Origin: an uncultured Pelagibacteraceae bacterium | GTDB taxonomy: Bacteria; Pseudomonadota; Alphaproteobacteria; Pelagibacterales; Pelagibacteraceae | Direction of reading: 5' to 3' | DNA length: 60,225 nt | NCBI GenBank assembly: GCA_902623305.1 | Contig: CACNTB010000005.1 | Coordinates: forward strand, 1-60,225 | Part shown: one piece after another, positions 46,328 through 55,737 of the stretch | How the letters are laid out: every line of letters starts with the position of its first letter | Numbering within the stretch: position 1 is the stretch's first letter | Position numbers and translations under genes: made by a program | Notes under the pieces: model-generated | Told to the model about the DNA's origin: nothing | The model's database searches: none | What the model saw: the letters and a program-made list of their open reading frames with translations, nothing else

Positions 46328-47250
46328 GCTCTAAGTTCTTTCCAAAAAGTTTTAGCTAGATTTTTTCCCGACAGATCAAAAAGCGTTTTAAGTCCAGTTG
46401 GAGATGTAACATTTATATCTCCATTTAGTTTTTGATCGATAAAATCTATACCCGCAAAAAAAATATTTTCTTTTTTTAAATCTTTTGCAATTAATTTTGA
46501 AATTTTATTTTCTTTGTTTGTTAATTTAATATTAATTGGTTTAGCTCCTTTACTCATGTTACTTAAAAATGAACCTTCTTTTGGAACTCTTGAAATTGCA
46601 CCACATATTTTTCCATTAATAATAAAAACTCTCTTATCTCCTTTACTTATTTTAGGAAGAAATTTTTGACACATAATATGATCATGTTTTTTTATGAATC
46701 TATTAAGTAATTTTACATCGAATTTATTCAGTAAATGAATATCATTACCACTGAAACCATGAATAGGTTTAAGTATTATTTTTTTATGTTTCTTTATAAA
46801 ACTTTTAACTTCACTTAAGTCTCTAGTGAAAATTGTGCTAGGCATAAATCTTTGATATTTTGCTGAGTATAACTTTTCAGAAATATTTCTTATAGATGTT
46901 GGATTGTTTATTATTTTAACCTTACTTTTTATTCTATCTAGTATGTAGGTAGTTGATATATATTCAAGATTAAAAGGAGGATCCTGGCGAATTAAAATAA
47001 ACTTACATTTTGCAAGATCTAACGTTTTTTTTTTCAATATTTTAAAAAACTTTTTATTTTCATAGTTAAATTTAATAAAAAAACCTTTAGCTACAACTTT
47101 TGAATTTATAATCGAAAGATTTTTTGGGCTATAATAGAAAATTTTATATTTTTTACTCTGAATTTCATTCGCTAAAAAAACACTAGTATCAGTTTTAGGA
47201 TTTAATTTTGAAGGATCGTTTCCTTGTATTGCAATAATTTTACTGGTCAT
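46324..47250 (-). CDS. gshB: Glutathione synthetase
   Basis: ATP-grasp ligase joining gamma-glutamylcysteine and glycine, so it is a glycine consumer. Seen: IRQDPPFNLEYISTTYIL, INNPTSIRNISEKLYS, KPIHGFSGNDI (ATP-binding loop), RVFIINGKICGAISRVP and the C-terminal IDFIDQKLNGDINVTSPTGL (metal-binding Asp/Asn). 308 residues, normal. It overlaps the gshA gene by 11 bases and the EamA permease by 4. Confidence 0.95.
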   Translation of the reverse strand: MTSKIIAIQGNDPSKLNPKTDTSVFLANEIQSKKYKIFYYSPKNLSIINSKVVAKGFFIKFNYENKKFFKILKKKTLDLAKCKFILIRQDPPFNLEYISTTYILDRIKSKVKIINNPTSIRNISEKLYSAKYQRFMPSTIFTRDLSEVKSFIKKHKKIILKPIHGFSGNDIHLLNKFDVKLLNRFIKKHDHIMCQKFLPKISKGDKRVFIINGKICGAISRVPKEGSFLSNMSKGAKPINIKLTNKENKISKLIAKDLKKENIFFAGIDFIDQKLNGDINVTSPTGLKTLFDLSGKNLAKTFWKELRA

Positions 47251-48529
47251 ACAATTCTTCTAAATTTTCGTTATTTGAAAATTTATCAATCATATAATCA
47301 GCATTTGTTGATTTATTAAAAATGACCTTTCTTAAATGATTTAAAAATAGGGTTTCGTTTTTTCCTTTTTTACTTAATATATCTCTGTTATTAAGACCTT
47401 TACGTGAAAGATCTAATAAAGTAGAAGCCCAATAATGCAAATCCTTGCCCATTAGTTCTGTATTAAAACCCTTTCTTGGCGCTTCAAGATAGGCATTAAT
47501 AATTTTATTTTTATCCCATTTTTTAATTAATTCATGCACCTCATCTAAATTGCCGTAAAGCATTCCAATAAAAAAAGCTGGTCCAGAACACAGACAATCC
47601 CATCCACAAGTATCCATAGATCTTAATTCTATATATTTTTTTAACCTATTTTCTGTAAATATTGTGCTCAAATGAATTGTTAAGTCGTTTTCTGTTGGCA
47701 GTCTATTTTCAATTTCTTTGATTTTACCATTCATAAAATCATTAAATGTATAATTAGATCCAGAGATATATTTATCTCCATGTTGAATGAAAAGAATTGG
47801 AAATTTCATTACGAATTCAGCATATTTTTCAAAATCTAAATTCTCGAAAAATAATTTTGGAAGTCCACCTCTTGAAGTATTTTGCCATACTTTTGATCTA
47901 TAAGATAAATAATTGCTATTTTTTTTTTCGACTATAGATGAATTAGCAAATAGAGCTATAGTAATTGGAACTATAGAATTTGTTATAAAAAACTTCTTTT
48001 TAAAATCATCTTCGGATTTATAATCTATATTCAATTGAGTTCCGCATGTTCTGTACATCATATCTAAACTTAGCTCACCCCCTAAAGGCATACTTTTTGT
48101 CATTAATTTATATCTTTCTTTAGGATTGTTAGGAATCTCCTCTAATTTAGAAAATGGATCAAAGCCAGAACTTACAATTTTAATATCTAATTTCTTTGTT
48201 ACTTGCTCAAGTTCAAACAAATAATGTTGAGATTCAGCACATGCCTCGTGCATATGATTTAATTTATCTCCAGAAAGTTCAATTTGATTACCTGGTTCAA
48301 GAGTAATATTTTTACCTCCTTTATTTAATCCAATAATATTTTCTTTTTCAAAAAATGGCTTCCAACCAAACTCTTGAAGAGCTTCAAACATTTCTTTTAT
48401 TTTTGGATAATCAATTCTTTTATTATTATAAAAAAGAAACTTTTCATGTTCTATTCCAATTTTGAAATTATTCGTCTCCTTAATACCGGATTTAAAATAG
48501 TCTATTATTTGTTCTTTTGTTTTAATCAT
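47240..48529 (-). CDS. gshA: Glutamate-cysteine ligase (plant/alphaproteobacterial type)
   Basis: First step of glutathione synthesis. The 429-residue protein is the GCS2-type ligase of plants and alphaproteobacteria: IGIEHEKFLFYNNK at the N-terminus, ITLEPGNQIELSG, MMYRTCGTQLNIDY, WQNTSRGGLP and YIELRSMDTCGWDCLCSGPAFFIGMLY. It lies 30 bases downstream of the HD-domain gene on the same strand and is coupled to gshB. Confidence 0.95.
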   Translation of the reverse strand: MIKTKEQIIDYFKSGIKETNNFKIGIEHEKFLFYNNKRIDYPKIKEMFEALQEFGWKPFFEKENIIGLNKGGKNITLEPGNQIELSGDKLNHMHEACAESQHYLFELEQVTKKLDIKIVSSGFDPFSKLEEIPNNPKERYKLMTKSMPLGGELSLDMMYRTCGTQLNIDYKSEDDFKKKFFITNSIVPITIALFANSSIVEKKNSNYLSYRSKVWQNTSRGGLPKLFFENLDFEKYAEFVMKFPILFIQHGDKYISGSNYTFNDFMNGKIKEIENRLPTENDLTIHLSTIFTENRLKKYIELRSMDTCGWDCLCSGPAFFIGMLYGNLDEVHELIKKWDKNKIINAYLEAPRKGFNTELMGKDLHYWASTLLDLSRKGLNNRDILSKKGKNETLFLNHLRKVIFNKSTNADYMIDKFSNNENLEELYDQ

Positions 48530-48559
48530 TAATACTTAAATAGTAATTTATTAGATTAT

Positions 48560-49117
48560 TTAAACAAAATAATAAGGATCTCTCGCAAATATTCTTTCAA
48601 CCATAGGAGAAAAATCCTCTAAACTCATAGATTTATAATTTGGATCAAATGAGGATTGATCATACTTCTCACAAAAATCTACTGTTGCTTGATAATATTT
48701 ATGATCTTTAAATTGGTCTCTTGCATTTCTATCACCACCTAAGTGATGAGCACTATAATATGTTTGAAATAGGCCATGATGTTTAATTATCCAATATGTT
48801 TTTTCTGATACGTAAGGTCTAATTATTGATGCAGCATATTGTGAATGGTTCATTGGAGCCAAGTCGTCACCTATATCATGCAAAAGTGTTGCTACTACCA
48901 TTTCCTCACTTTCTCCAGATTTAAATGCTCTAGTTGCTGCCTGTAATGAATGCTGTAATCTTGTAATTTTATACCCCTCTAATGTTGTGGTTTGCTCAGA
49001 AAGATATTTTAAGATTCTTTTAGCGGTATCTCTCTCAAATTTTTTTTCATATTTTTCTAAAAGTTGATAATCTTCTTTATTACCATCTTTCATTTGAGTA
49101 AAATTAACTTTTTTCAT
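48560..49117 (-). CDS. HD-domain protein, possibly diiron-oxygenase-like
   Basis: A 185-residue single HD domain. Ligand pattern: His56 (LQHSLQA), His80-Asp81 (LLHDIGDD), His91, His113/His114 (IKHHG) and a late Asp (153 or 158). The 24-residue spacing of His56 to His80, and the RLQHSLQAA context, resemble the PhnZ/TmpB mixed-valent diiron oxygenases more than ordinary HD phosphohydrolases. However the PhnZ Tyr-x2-Glu active-site pair and its extra HDxxH histidine are not present. It could be a phosphohydrolase or an uncharacterised oxygenase. It starts 1 base after the purF 3' part. Confidence 0.7.
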   Translation of the reverse strand: MKKVNFTQMKDGNKEDYQLLEKYEKKFERDTAKRILKYLSEQTTTLEGYKITRLQHSLQAATRAFKSGESEEMVVATLLHDIGDDLAPMNHSQYAASIIRPYVSEKTYWIIKHHGLFQTYYSAHHLGGDRNARDQFKDHKYYQATVDFCEKYDQSSFDPNYKSMSLEDFSPMVERIFARDPYYFV

Positions 49118-49118
49118 A

Positions 49119-49610
49119 TTAAACTTTTGACATAGAACTTAATAAAGAAAGTTGTGTAATCTTATTTTCTCCTAATTCGTCCACTAATTCAACAGGATAG
49201 TCTCCAGTAAAATAATGATCTGTTAATTGAGGGTAACTTTCATTTCTTTTTTTAAAATCAAGAGCTTTGTATAATCCATTAATTGATAAAAACTTTAAAG
49301 ATTTAGCTCCTATATATTCACAAATCTCATCATTGGTTTTATTGGCTGCTAATAATTCTTTTTTGGTGGGTGTATCTACCCCATAAAAATCAGGATATCT
49401 TATCTCTGGACATGCAATTTTAACATGAACTTCTTTTGCACCAGCATCATATAACATTTTTACAATTTTATATGATGTTGTTCCTCTAACAAGAGAGTCG
49501 TCAATTAGAATTATTTTTTTATCTTTAATTGTTGTTTGATTAGCATTTAGTTTTAGTTTTACACCTAAGCTCCTAATTTTTTTGGCTTGGTTCGATAAAA
49601 GTTCTTCCAA
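49119..49610 (-). CDS. purF: Amidophosphoribosyltransferase, C-terminal part (after frameshift)
   Basis: C-terminal phosphoribosyltransferase half of PurF. The true homologous sequence starts at KIRSLGVKLKLNANQ and includes the PRPP-binding loop IILIDDSLVRGTTSYKIV and HVKIACPEIRYPDFYG. The open frame begins upstream with a few residues that are not PurF-like, because this frame joins the N-terminal frame only after a one-base shift in a T7 run (plus strand 49577-49583). Together with the N-terminal part it would make a normal ~490-residue enzyme. Confidence 0.9.
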   Translation of the reverse strand: MEELLSNQAKKIRSLGVKLKLNANQTTIKDKKIILIDDSLVRGTTSYKIVKMLYDAGAKEVHVKIACPEIRYPDFYGVDTPTKKELLAANKTNDEICEYIGAKSLKFLSINGLYKALDFKKRNESYPQLTDHYFTGDYPVELVDELGENKITQLSLLSSMSKV

Positions 49611-50601
49611 CGTAGTGATTTCTAATTAATCCATGTTCAAAATTCATTTTTAATTCTTGTGCAAAACCCATAGCAGCTGCATTCCCAGAATCTGGAACTG
49701 GAACAACTATGTCTGCATCAGTATCGTTTTCTTTCGCAAGTTCTCTTCCAATATTTTTTCTATGTTCATATGCTGTTTTCCCCGCTATTAGACTGTCTGG
49801 TCTTGAAAAATAAATGTACTCAAATACACAAGGTCTAACTTTTTTATTAGGGAATGGTTTAATACTTTTTAGTTCATTATTTTCAATTAAAACTAACTCA
49901 CCATTTTCAACTTCTCTTAAAAATTTTGCACCAATAATATCAAATGCACAAGTCTCTGATGCTAAAACATAACTATTCCCAAGTTTACCAATAACTAATG
50001 GTCTAATGCCATAAGGATCTCTAACCCCAATTAATGAGTTTTGCGTTAACATGACTAATGCATAGCCACCTTGAATTTGAAAAATTGCATCAATTACTTT
50101 GTCAATTTTTTTTGGTCTTTTCGATTTAGCAATTAATTGAACAATCGTTTCAGTATCTGAAGTAGTGTAAAATATAGCTCCTTCTTCAACTAATTTATTT
50201 CTCAAAGCAATTGAATTAGTAAGATTTCCATTATGCGCAACTCCAATACCACCTGCATTGGTATCAGCAAAAAAAGGCTGTATATTTCTTAATATATTAT
50301 TTCCAGTTGTGCTGTATCTGTTATGGCCAATCGCATAATTTCCTTTGAGATTATTAAGCACTTTTTCTTTGTTGAAATTGTCACCAACTAAACCAAATCT
50401 TTTTTCAGAATAATATTTTTCTCCATCAAAAGTAACTATTCCACAACCTTCTTGACCTCTGTGTTGTAAAGCGTGAAGCCCTAGCGCAGTTAGAGCTGAA
50501 GCATCTTTTGTATTACTAATACCAAAAACTCCACATTCTTCATTTAGTCTTGGATTATAGCTCTGTAATTTTTTCTTTAGAATCTTTATATGTTTTTTCA
50601 T
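49573..50601 (-). CDS. purF: Amidophosphoribosyltransferase, N-terminal part (ends at frameshift)
   Basis: First committed enzyme of de novo purine synthesis. The Ntn glutaminase domain has nucleophile Cys23 in NEECGVFGI; YAIGHNRYSTTG and GVAHNGNLTN follow. The sequence runs collinear with PurF to GLIRNHYVGRTFIEPSQKN and then stops; homologues read FIEPTQKIRSLG. One A too many in the A7 run explains the stop. The ATG overlaps cvpA by 47 bases; no later start precedes the catalytic Cys. cvpA-purF is a common gene order. Confidence 0.93.
   Translation of the reverse strand: MKKHIKILKKKLQSYNPRLNEECGVFGISNTKDASALTALGLHALQHRGQEGCGIVTFDGEKYYSEKRFGLVGDNFNKEKVLNNLKGNYAIGHNRYSTTGNNILRNIQPFFADTNAGGIGVAHNGNLTNSIALRNKLVEEGAIFYTTSDTETIVQLIAKSKRPKKIDKVIDAIFQIQGGYALVMLTQNSLIGVRDPYGIRPLVIGKLGNSYVLASETCAFDIIGAKFLREVENGELVLIENNELKSIKPFPNKKVRPCVFEYIYFSRPDSLIAGKTAYEHRKNIGRELAKENDTDADIVVPVPDSGNAAAMGFAQELKMNFEHGLIRNHYVGRTFIEPSQKN
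49577..49583 (-). other. purF: Frameshift site in purF (A7 on coding strand)
   Basis: The coding strand reads CAA-AAA-AAT-TAG here. Removing one A gives CAA-AAA-ATT-AGG-AGC-TTA-GGT, that is Q-K-I-R-S-L-G, exactly the PurF sequence. The shift is therefore a single-base insertion in a homopolymer. A read or assembly error is the simplest explanation; a real mutation or transcriptional slippage at A7 is possible. Confidence 0.9.
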
Positions 50602-51100
50602 TAGGAAATTCTTTTATCAGATAACTACTACCTTTTTCTAAATATGGAAAGACGTATGATTTGTTAAAATTTATTGGCCATTTATCATAATTATAAACGA
50701 TATGAACACCTGAAAAGATACATACAGAAATAATGTAAGCTCTTATAAAACCAAAAAAGAATCCAAATGTCGTATCTAAGCCACCGATTCCAGTGTATCT
50801 GACTGCTTTACTGATTCCTTTATTAATTAATAGTACTAAAAAGATAACAACCACAAATATTATTATTCCCAAACCAATATCTAGCACATATTCATTATCG
50901 ATTATGTCTTTTACATAGGGTTTAATTTTTGGAAATAGAATTAATGTAATTATGTATGCCAGCAACCATTTTGCCATTGAAAGTATACTTAAAATGAAGC
51001 CTTTTTTATAACAATTTACTAAAGAAAGGGTTGTTAAAATTAAATAAATTAAATCAATTATTGATATTGCTTTATAAAAATCTTTTACGATTTCTAACAT
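50555..51100 (-). CDS. cvpA: CvpA family membrane protein
   Basis: A 181-residue inner-membrane protein with four hydrophobic segments, of the colicin V production protein family. Recognised by IIDLIYLILTTLSLVNCYKKGFI near the N-terminus, YTGIGGLDTTFGFFFGFIRAY in the third segment and its position directly before purF. It overlaps purF by 47 bases and the RND gene by one (TAATG). The function is poorly defined; it is linked to envelope integrity and purine-operon expression in other bacteria. Confidence 0.88.
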   Translation of the reverse strand: MLEIVKDFYKAISIIDLIYLILTTLSLVNCYKKGFILSILSMAKWLLAYIITLILFPKIKPYVKDIIDNEYVLDIGLGIIIFVVVIFLVLLINKGISKAVRYTGIGGLDTTFGFFFGFIRAYIISVCIFSGVHIVYNYDKWPINFNKSYVFPYLEKGSSYLIKEFPNEKTYKDSKEKITEL

Positions 51101-53496
51101 TAAGAGGACGCGCCAAAAGGTTTAATAATTAAGATTAAAGCAGGAAGTAGTGTTAATACCGATATCATAGCCAATAGCATAGCCAGGCCAGTAAACACAC
51201 CAAAATAAATTGTTGGGATAAACTTCGATAACACCAAAATTGAAAATCCAAAAACAATCGTAATTGAAGTGTTGAGTATAGCAACCCCAACAGTTGAATG
51301 ACAAGTTTTTAATGTTTTATTGTAATCCTTAATTTTATTAAACTCTTCTTTAAATCTGTAAATATAGTGAATACTGTTATCTACTGCAATTCCTATTGTA
51401 ATTGCTGCAATAGTTATTGTCATCATATCTAATGGTATTCCTAATAATCCAATTATTCCTAATATAAAAAAAGCAGCAATAAAATTTGGAACAACACCAA
51501 TCAATGAAAGCCTAATATTTCTAAATAAGATTATGAACATTGAAAATATTCCAATCATAACTAATCCCAATGTTAAAATTTGAGATTTAAATAAGCTTTG
51601 TAATAAATTATTAAATAATATTAATACACCTGCCAGTTTATAGTCATTTTCTTCTAAACCAAATCTATCTTTTAGATCAAAATTAATTTTGTTAATTAAA
51701 TCATTTCTTCTTAAATCTTCCAGCGAGTCTATAATTCTTAAACTAATTCGAGCCTCATTATCTTTGATAGAGAGATAAGGATCGATGATTTCAGTTTTAA
51801 TGCTCTCAGGAATTTTAGAGTAAAGCACTCCCATTTCTAAAGTACCTAAAGGCTTATTATTATTTAATTGAGTAGCTACTTCAATAATTGATGAAAAAGA
51901 TAAAACTTTACCAATTTCTGGTAAGCTATCTAGGTAATTATGAACAGATGTAATTAGATCAATTTTATCTTTGGTAAACCAGTATTTTTCATCATTAGTA
52001 TCTTCTTCATCACCCCAATCCTCGAATTCATCATCTTCTTCAGATTTTTTAATCTTTTCCTTCTGAGGAAATTTTATAATAATCTCTAAAGGGGTGGTTC
52101 CACCAAGCTCCTCATCTATAAGTTTCATACCCTTATAAATCTCGGTATTCTTGTCAAAATAATTTATAAAACTATTTTCAACCTCTAACTTGCTTATTCC
52201 AAAAACACTCAAAATTACAATTAGTCCGGTTGCTAGGAAGATTGAGTTTTTATTATTTAGAGAAATTAGGCCAAGTAAATTTGTAATTCTAGATTTTTGT
52301 TCTTTCTTGACTAAAATATTGTTTGTAGGCGCAAAGTTTAAAAGAGTAGGTAACAAAGTAAATGTAATGATGAATGATGTAATTAGCCCAAAAGTCATCA
52401 TCCAACCAAAATCAATAATAGGTTTTATTTCACTAAAAATTAAAGATAAGAATGCAAAAATTGTTGTTAGAACAGTATAAAGAATTGGCCAAAACATTTT
52501 TGAAGTTGTTAAGGAAATAATTTCAAAATTATTTTTTGATGGAAAATCTTTTTTAAGCTGAAGAAACCTAGTACTCATATGAATATTCATTGCCATTGTT
52601 AAAATCAACATAAGTGCAATAAAATTTGATGAGATGACTGTAACTTTCCATCCTAGCAATCCAAGTAATCCCGTCATTATTATCACAGAAAAAAGACAAC
52701 TGCTTATAGGAACTACAATCCAAAGAGGGTTTCTAAAAACAAACCATAAAGTGGCAACTATAAATAATAGAACACCCAAACCAAAAACTATTATATCGCT
52801 TTTGATAAAAGTCATCATATCATCAGCAATCATTGGTATTCCTCCTAGATAAATCTTTCCAACATCACCATAACTTTGAATAACTTGTCTAATTTCTAAA
52901 ATATTCTGGTGGTTTTGTTTTTTGATTTGATCTTTAATTAGCTCAACTTCTTTTTTTGATTTATTTTCTATATCTTCTAATTTTTGAGATTGTTTAATGT
53001 TAACAATAATTCCACTAGTTTTACCATCTTCGCTAATGACAAAATTTCTAAAAACAGGACTATTTAAAATTTCTTTAAAACCTCGATCTCTATCAACATC
53101 TTCATCTTTTAATGTTTTAAAGTTTTCTAGCCTTTCATGAAGAGGAGCTTCTGAATTATTTAATAGAGGAATGTCTAATAATGTAATCACACTATGGACC
53201 CAATTAAGGCTCTGAATTTTATATTTTAAACTTAATAAATTATTAATTGATGAGTCAGTTGCCATTCCCTCATTTGGTGTATAAGTAAGAATCAAAAATT
53301 CCTTAGATCCATATCTTTCAGAGACTTCTTTCAAATATGCTAAATCTGGATCACCCTCTATCAATAAGGTTTCTGATGAAGCATCTAGCCTAAAATTTTT
53401 TGAATAGTATCCAAAACTTAAAATAGCAATAATTAACAATATAAATATTGCTTTGGGATTTTTAAGTATAAGGTTTTGATAAAAATGAGCTATCAT
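51100..53496 (-). CDS. RND/MMPL family exporter
   Basis: A 798-residue RND permease with two copies of the pattern one helix - large extracytoplasmic loop - five helices (helices near 15-30, 233-390, 415-433 and 635-790). Sterol-sensing/MMPL-type sequence includes GIAVDNSIHYIYRF in the second half. It belongs to the HAE3-like branch of hopanoid or lipid exporters rather than the AcrB type. A strongly acidic stretch (residues ~485-503, mostly Glu/Asp) sits in the second loop. No membrane-fusion protein is adjacent. Lipid export is inference. Confidence 0.85.
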   Translation of the reverse strand: MIAHFYQNLILKNPKAIFILLIIAILSFGYYSKNFRLDASSETLLIEGDPDLAYLKEVSERYGSKEFLILTYTPNEGMATDSSINNLLSLKYKIQSLNWVHSVITLLDIPLLNNSEAPLHERLENFKTLKDEDVDRDRGFKEILNSPVFRNFVISEDGKTSGIIVNIKQSQKLEDIENKSKKEVELIKDQIKKQNHQNILEIRQVIQSYGDVGKIYLGGIPMIADDMMTFIKSDIIVFGLGVLLFIVATLWFVFRNPLWIVVPISSCLFSVIIMTGLLGLLGWKVTVISSNFIALMLILTMAMNIHMSTRFLQLKKDFPSKNNFEIISLTTSKMFWPILYTVLTTIFAFLSLIFSEIKPIIDFGWMMTFGLITSFIITFTLLPTLLNFAPTNNILVKKEQKSRITNLLGLISLNNKNSIFLATGLIVILSVFGISKLEVENSFINYFDKNTEIYKGMKLIDEELGGTTPLEIIIKFPQKEKIKKSEEDDEFEDWGDEEDTNDEKYWFTKDKIDLITSVHNYLDSLPEIGKVLSFSSIIEVATQLNNNKPLGTLEMGVLYSKIPESIKTEIIDPYLSIKDNEARISLRIIDSLEDLRRNDLINKINFDLKDRFGLEENDYKLAGVLILFNNLLQSLFKSQILTLGLVMIGIFSMFIILFRNIRLSLIGVVPNFIAAFFILGIIGLLGIPLDMMTITIAAITIGIAVDNSIHYIYRFKEEFNKIKDYNKTLKTCHSTVGVAILNTSITIVFGFSILVLSKFIPTIYFGVFTGLAMLLAMISVLTLLPALILIIKPFGASS

Positions 53497-53517
53497 TCAA
53501 GCTCTTTATATTGGAAT

Positions 53518-54936
53518 TTAACTTAATTGAGTATCCTTAAATTTTGTAAATCTCTCTTCAAATTCAAGAGTTACATTGCCAATAGGACCATGCCTTTGTT
53601 TTCCAATTATAATTTGAGCCAAATGTGCAACCTCATTCATTTTTGCTTGCCATTCAGCATGTTCAACTGTCGCTTCACGAGGTTCTTTTCTCTGCAGGTA
53701 ATATCCTTCTCTATAAACAAACATTACAACATCAGCATCTTGTTCAATAGAACCAGATTCTCTCAAGTCTGATAATTGAGGTTTATGATCATCTCTTTGC
53801 TCTACCTGTCTTGATAGTTGTGATAGCGCAACAACTGGAACAGCAAGTTCTTTGGCAATTGCTTTTAGTCCTTGTGTTATTTGAGAAATTTCTTGGACTC
53901 TTCCATCTTTGTTAAACGTAGTGCCTCGCATCAATTGGATGTAGTCGACTAAAATCATGTCTAAACCAAATAATCTTTTTATCCTCCGTGCTCTATTACT
54001 AAGTGCTGCAACACTAATCGCAGGAGTTTCATCAATGTAAAGTGGAAGGTCAGCTATATTTTTTGATGTTTCTAAAAATTTATCAAATTGATCATCAGTA
54101 ATTTTTCCTCTTCTAATATAGTCTGAGCTAATTCTAGCTTGCTCAGATATTATTCTGGTTGATAATTGTTCAGATGACATTTCGAGTGAAAAAAAAGCTA
54201 TAGTAGATTTTTTTCCACTATCTTGTAATTTTTGAGCAGCATTAAATGCAATATTCGTAGCAAGAGAAGTTTTTCCCATTGATGGTCGACCAGCGATAAT
54301 AATTAAATCAGATTGATGCAATCCACCAAGCTTATCATCCAAATCTCTTAAACCGGTTGGCACTCCAACGATTCCCTCTTCATTCTTGTAAGCTGCAGAT
54401 GCCATTTCAATAGTTTGTCTCATTGCTTCATCAAATTTTACAAGAGATGAATTAAAAGAACCTTTTTCAGCTAAATCAAATAACAATCTTTCAGAATTCT
54501 CTATTATAGTTTGACCGTTTGAATCTAAATCATTTAATTTAGCATTATCTATTGTTTGTTCGGAAATTTTAATTAATTCCCTTCTTACAAACATATCATA
54601 AATTATTTTTGAATATTCTATTGCTTGTCGAACTGATGTAGAAAACTTTGTAATCTTAACTAAATATTCTGGAACATTAAGGTCATCTTTTTCATCTTCA
54701 AAATAATTTTTTAAGGTAATTGGGTTAGCTAACATTCCTTTGTAGATAAGACTTTCAACTGCTTCAAATATTTTTTGATGCATTGGATCATAAAAGTTAA
54801 TACTTGAAATTATTGTATTTATTTCATCAAAAATATCATTGCTTACAAGTATAGATCCTATTACAGCTTGTTCAGCTTCAATGTTATTAGGTAATTCTTT
54901 AAATTGATCTTTGACAATACTTAAATTGTTTTCCAT
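53518..54936 (-). CDS. dnaB: Replicative DNA helicase DnaB
   Basis: Hexameric 5'-3' helicase of the replication fork. N-terminal domain PNNIEAEQAVIGSIL; RecA-like motor with Walker A GRPSMGKTSLA, MILVDYIQLM (Walker B), LSQLSRQVEQR and SDLRESGSIEQDADVVMFVYRE. 472 residues, normal, without an intein. It follows the ribosomal rpsF-rpsR-rplI cluster, the usual order in proteobacteria, with a 68-base gap and no obvious terminator. Confidence 0.97.
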   Translation of the reverse strand: MENNLSIVKDQFKELPNNIEAEQAVIGSILVSNDIFDEINTIISSINFYDPMHQKIFEAVESLIYKGMLANPITLKNYFEDEKDDLNVPEYLVKITKFSTSVRQAIEYSKIIYDMFVRRELIKISEQTIDNAKLNDLDSNGQTIIENSERLLFDLAEKGSFNSSLVKFDEAMRQTIEMASAAYKNEEGIVGVPTGLRDLDDKLGGLHQSDLIIIAGRPSMGKTSLATNIAFNAAQKLQDSGKKSTIAFFSLEMSSEQLSTRIISEQARISSDYIRRGKITDDQFDKFLETSKNIADLPLYIDETPAISVAALSNRARRIKRLFGLDMILVDYIQLMRGTTFNKDGRVQEISQITQGLKAIAKELAVPVVALSQLSRQVEQRDDHKPQLSDLRESGSIEQDADVVMFVYREGYYLQRKEPREATVEHAEWQAKMNEVAHLAQIIIGKQRHGPIGNVTLEFEERFTKFKDTQLS

Positions 54937-55004
54937 GAGAATAAATTTACATGAAAATCGATTAAATCAAATTGAAAATTTATACTGGGGAAAATAATGT
55001 ATAA

Positions 55005-55463
55005 TTATTGAATTGTTTCAGCTGATAAAACATTAATAGTAATTTCAGCATCAACTTCTGAGTGTAAAGAAATTTTTACTTTAAACTTACCCAAAGCTTT
55101 TATTTCTTCAACTGGCTGTATCATTGAAGGTTTGATTTCGATTTTATTTTCTTCGTGAATAATTTTTGAAATTTCTGTTGGTTTAACTGAACCATATAAT
55201 TCATTATTTTCTGTGCTTAGTTTTTTTACTAAATATTCTTTTCCATTAATTTGTTCAGCTATTTGAGAAGCTTCTTTTTTCTTTTCGTTATCTTTTTTAG
55301 ATAATTCAGCTTTAATTTTTTCAACTTCTTTTATATTTTCTTTTGATGCATATAGAGCTTTTTTATTTGCTATTAAAAAGTTTCTCGCAAAACCTCTTTT
55401 TACATCTATTACTTCACCAATAGATCCAATTCTTTTTACGTTTTCTAATAAAATTACTTTCAT
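55005..55463 (-). CDS. rplI: 50S ribosomal protein L9
   Basis: Binds 23S rRNA at the L1-stalk base. The N-terminal domain KVILLENVKRIGSIGEVIDVKRGFARNFLI (first 30 residues) is diagnostic, then a long Lys/Glu-rich helix and the C-terminal domain with LYGSVKPTEI. 152 residues, normal. It is preceded by a single base gap to rpsR. Confidence 0.97.
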   Translation of the reverse strand: MKVILLENVKRIGSIGEVIDVKRGFARNFLIANKKALYASKENIKEVEKIKAELSKKDNEKKKEASQIAEQINGKEYLVKKLSTENNELYGSVKPTEISKIIHEENKIEIKPSMIQPVEEIKALGKFKVKISLHSEVDAEITINVLSAETIQ

Positions 55464-55464
55464 T

Positions 55465-55737
55465 TTATATAAGTGCTAAGTTTCTAGCTCTTTTAATTGA
55501 AAGAGAAAGTTCTCTTTGTTTTTTTTGAGATACATTTGTAATTCTTGAAGGTAAAATCTTACCATTTTCAGATACATATTTTCGTAAGAGTTTTATGTTT
55601 TTATAATCCACTTCAGGAGCACCTTTTGATGATAAAGGACAAGTTTTTTTAAATTTGTATTTATTTGGTTGAAAAATACTTAATTTTGCAAAGTTACTTT
55701 GTTTACCTTTTTTATTTCCACTTTGTCTTTTTGGCAT
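55465..55737 (-). CDS. rpsR: 30S ribosomal protein S18
   Basis: Small-subunit protein partnering S6 on the platform. Recognised by [25 protein letters not shown] and the C-terminal KRARNLALI. 90 residues with a basic N-terminal extension. Its start overlaps the rpsF stop by one base, the conserved S6-S18 pairing. Confidence 0.97.
   Translation of the reverse strand: MPKRQSGNKKGKQSNFAKLSIFQPNKYKFKKTCPLSSKGAPEVDYKNIKLLRKYVSENGKILPSRITNVSQKKQRELSLSIKRARNLALI

Noticed and set aside
49577..49583. Programmed frameshift in purF as a deliberate mechanism
   Set aside because: No stimulatory structure or known precedent in purF; a plain homopolymer indel explains the data more simply, so slippage is kept only as an alternative.
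52190..52852. Plus-strand reading frames of 72-96 residues inside the RND gene
   Set aside because: Antisense shadows of a well-supported membrane protein; no recognisable motifs.
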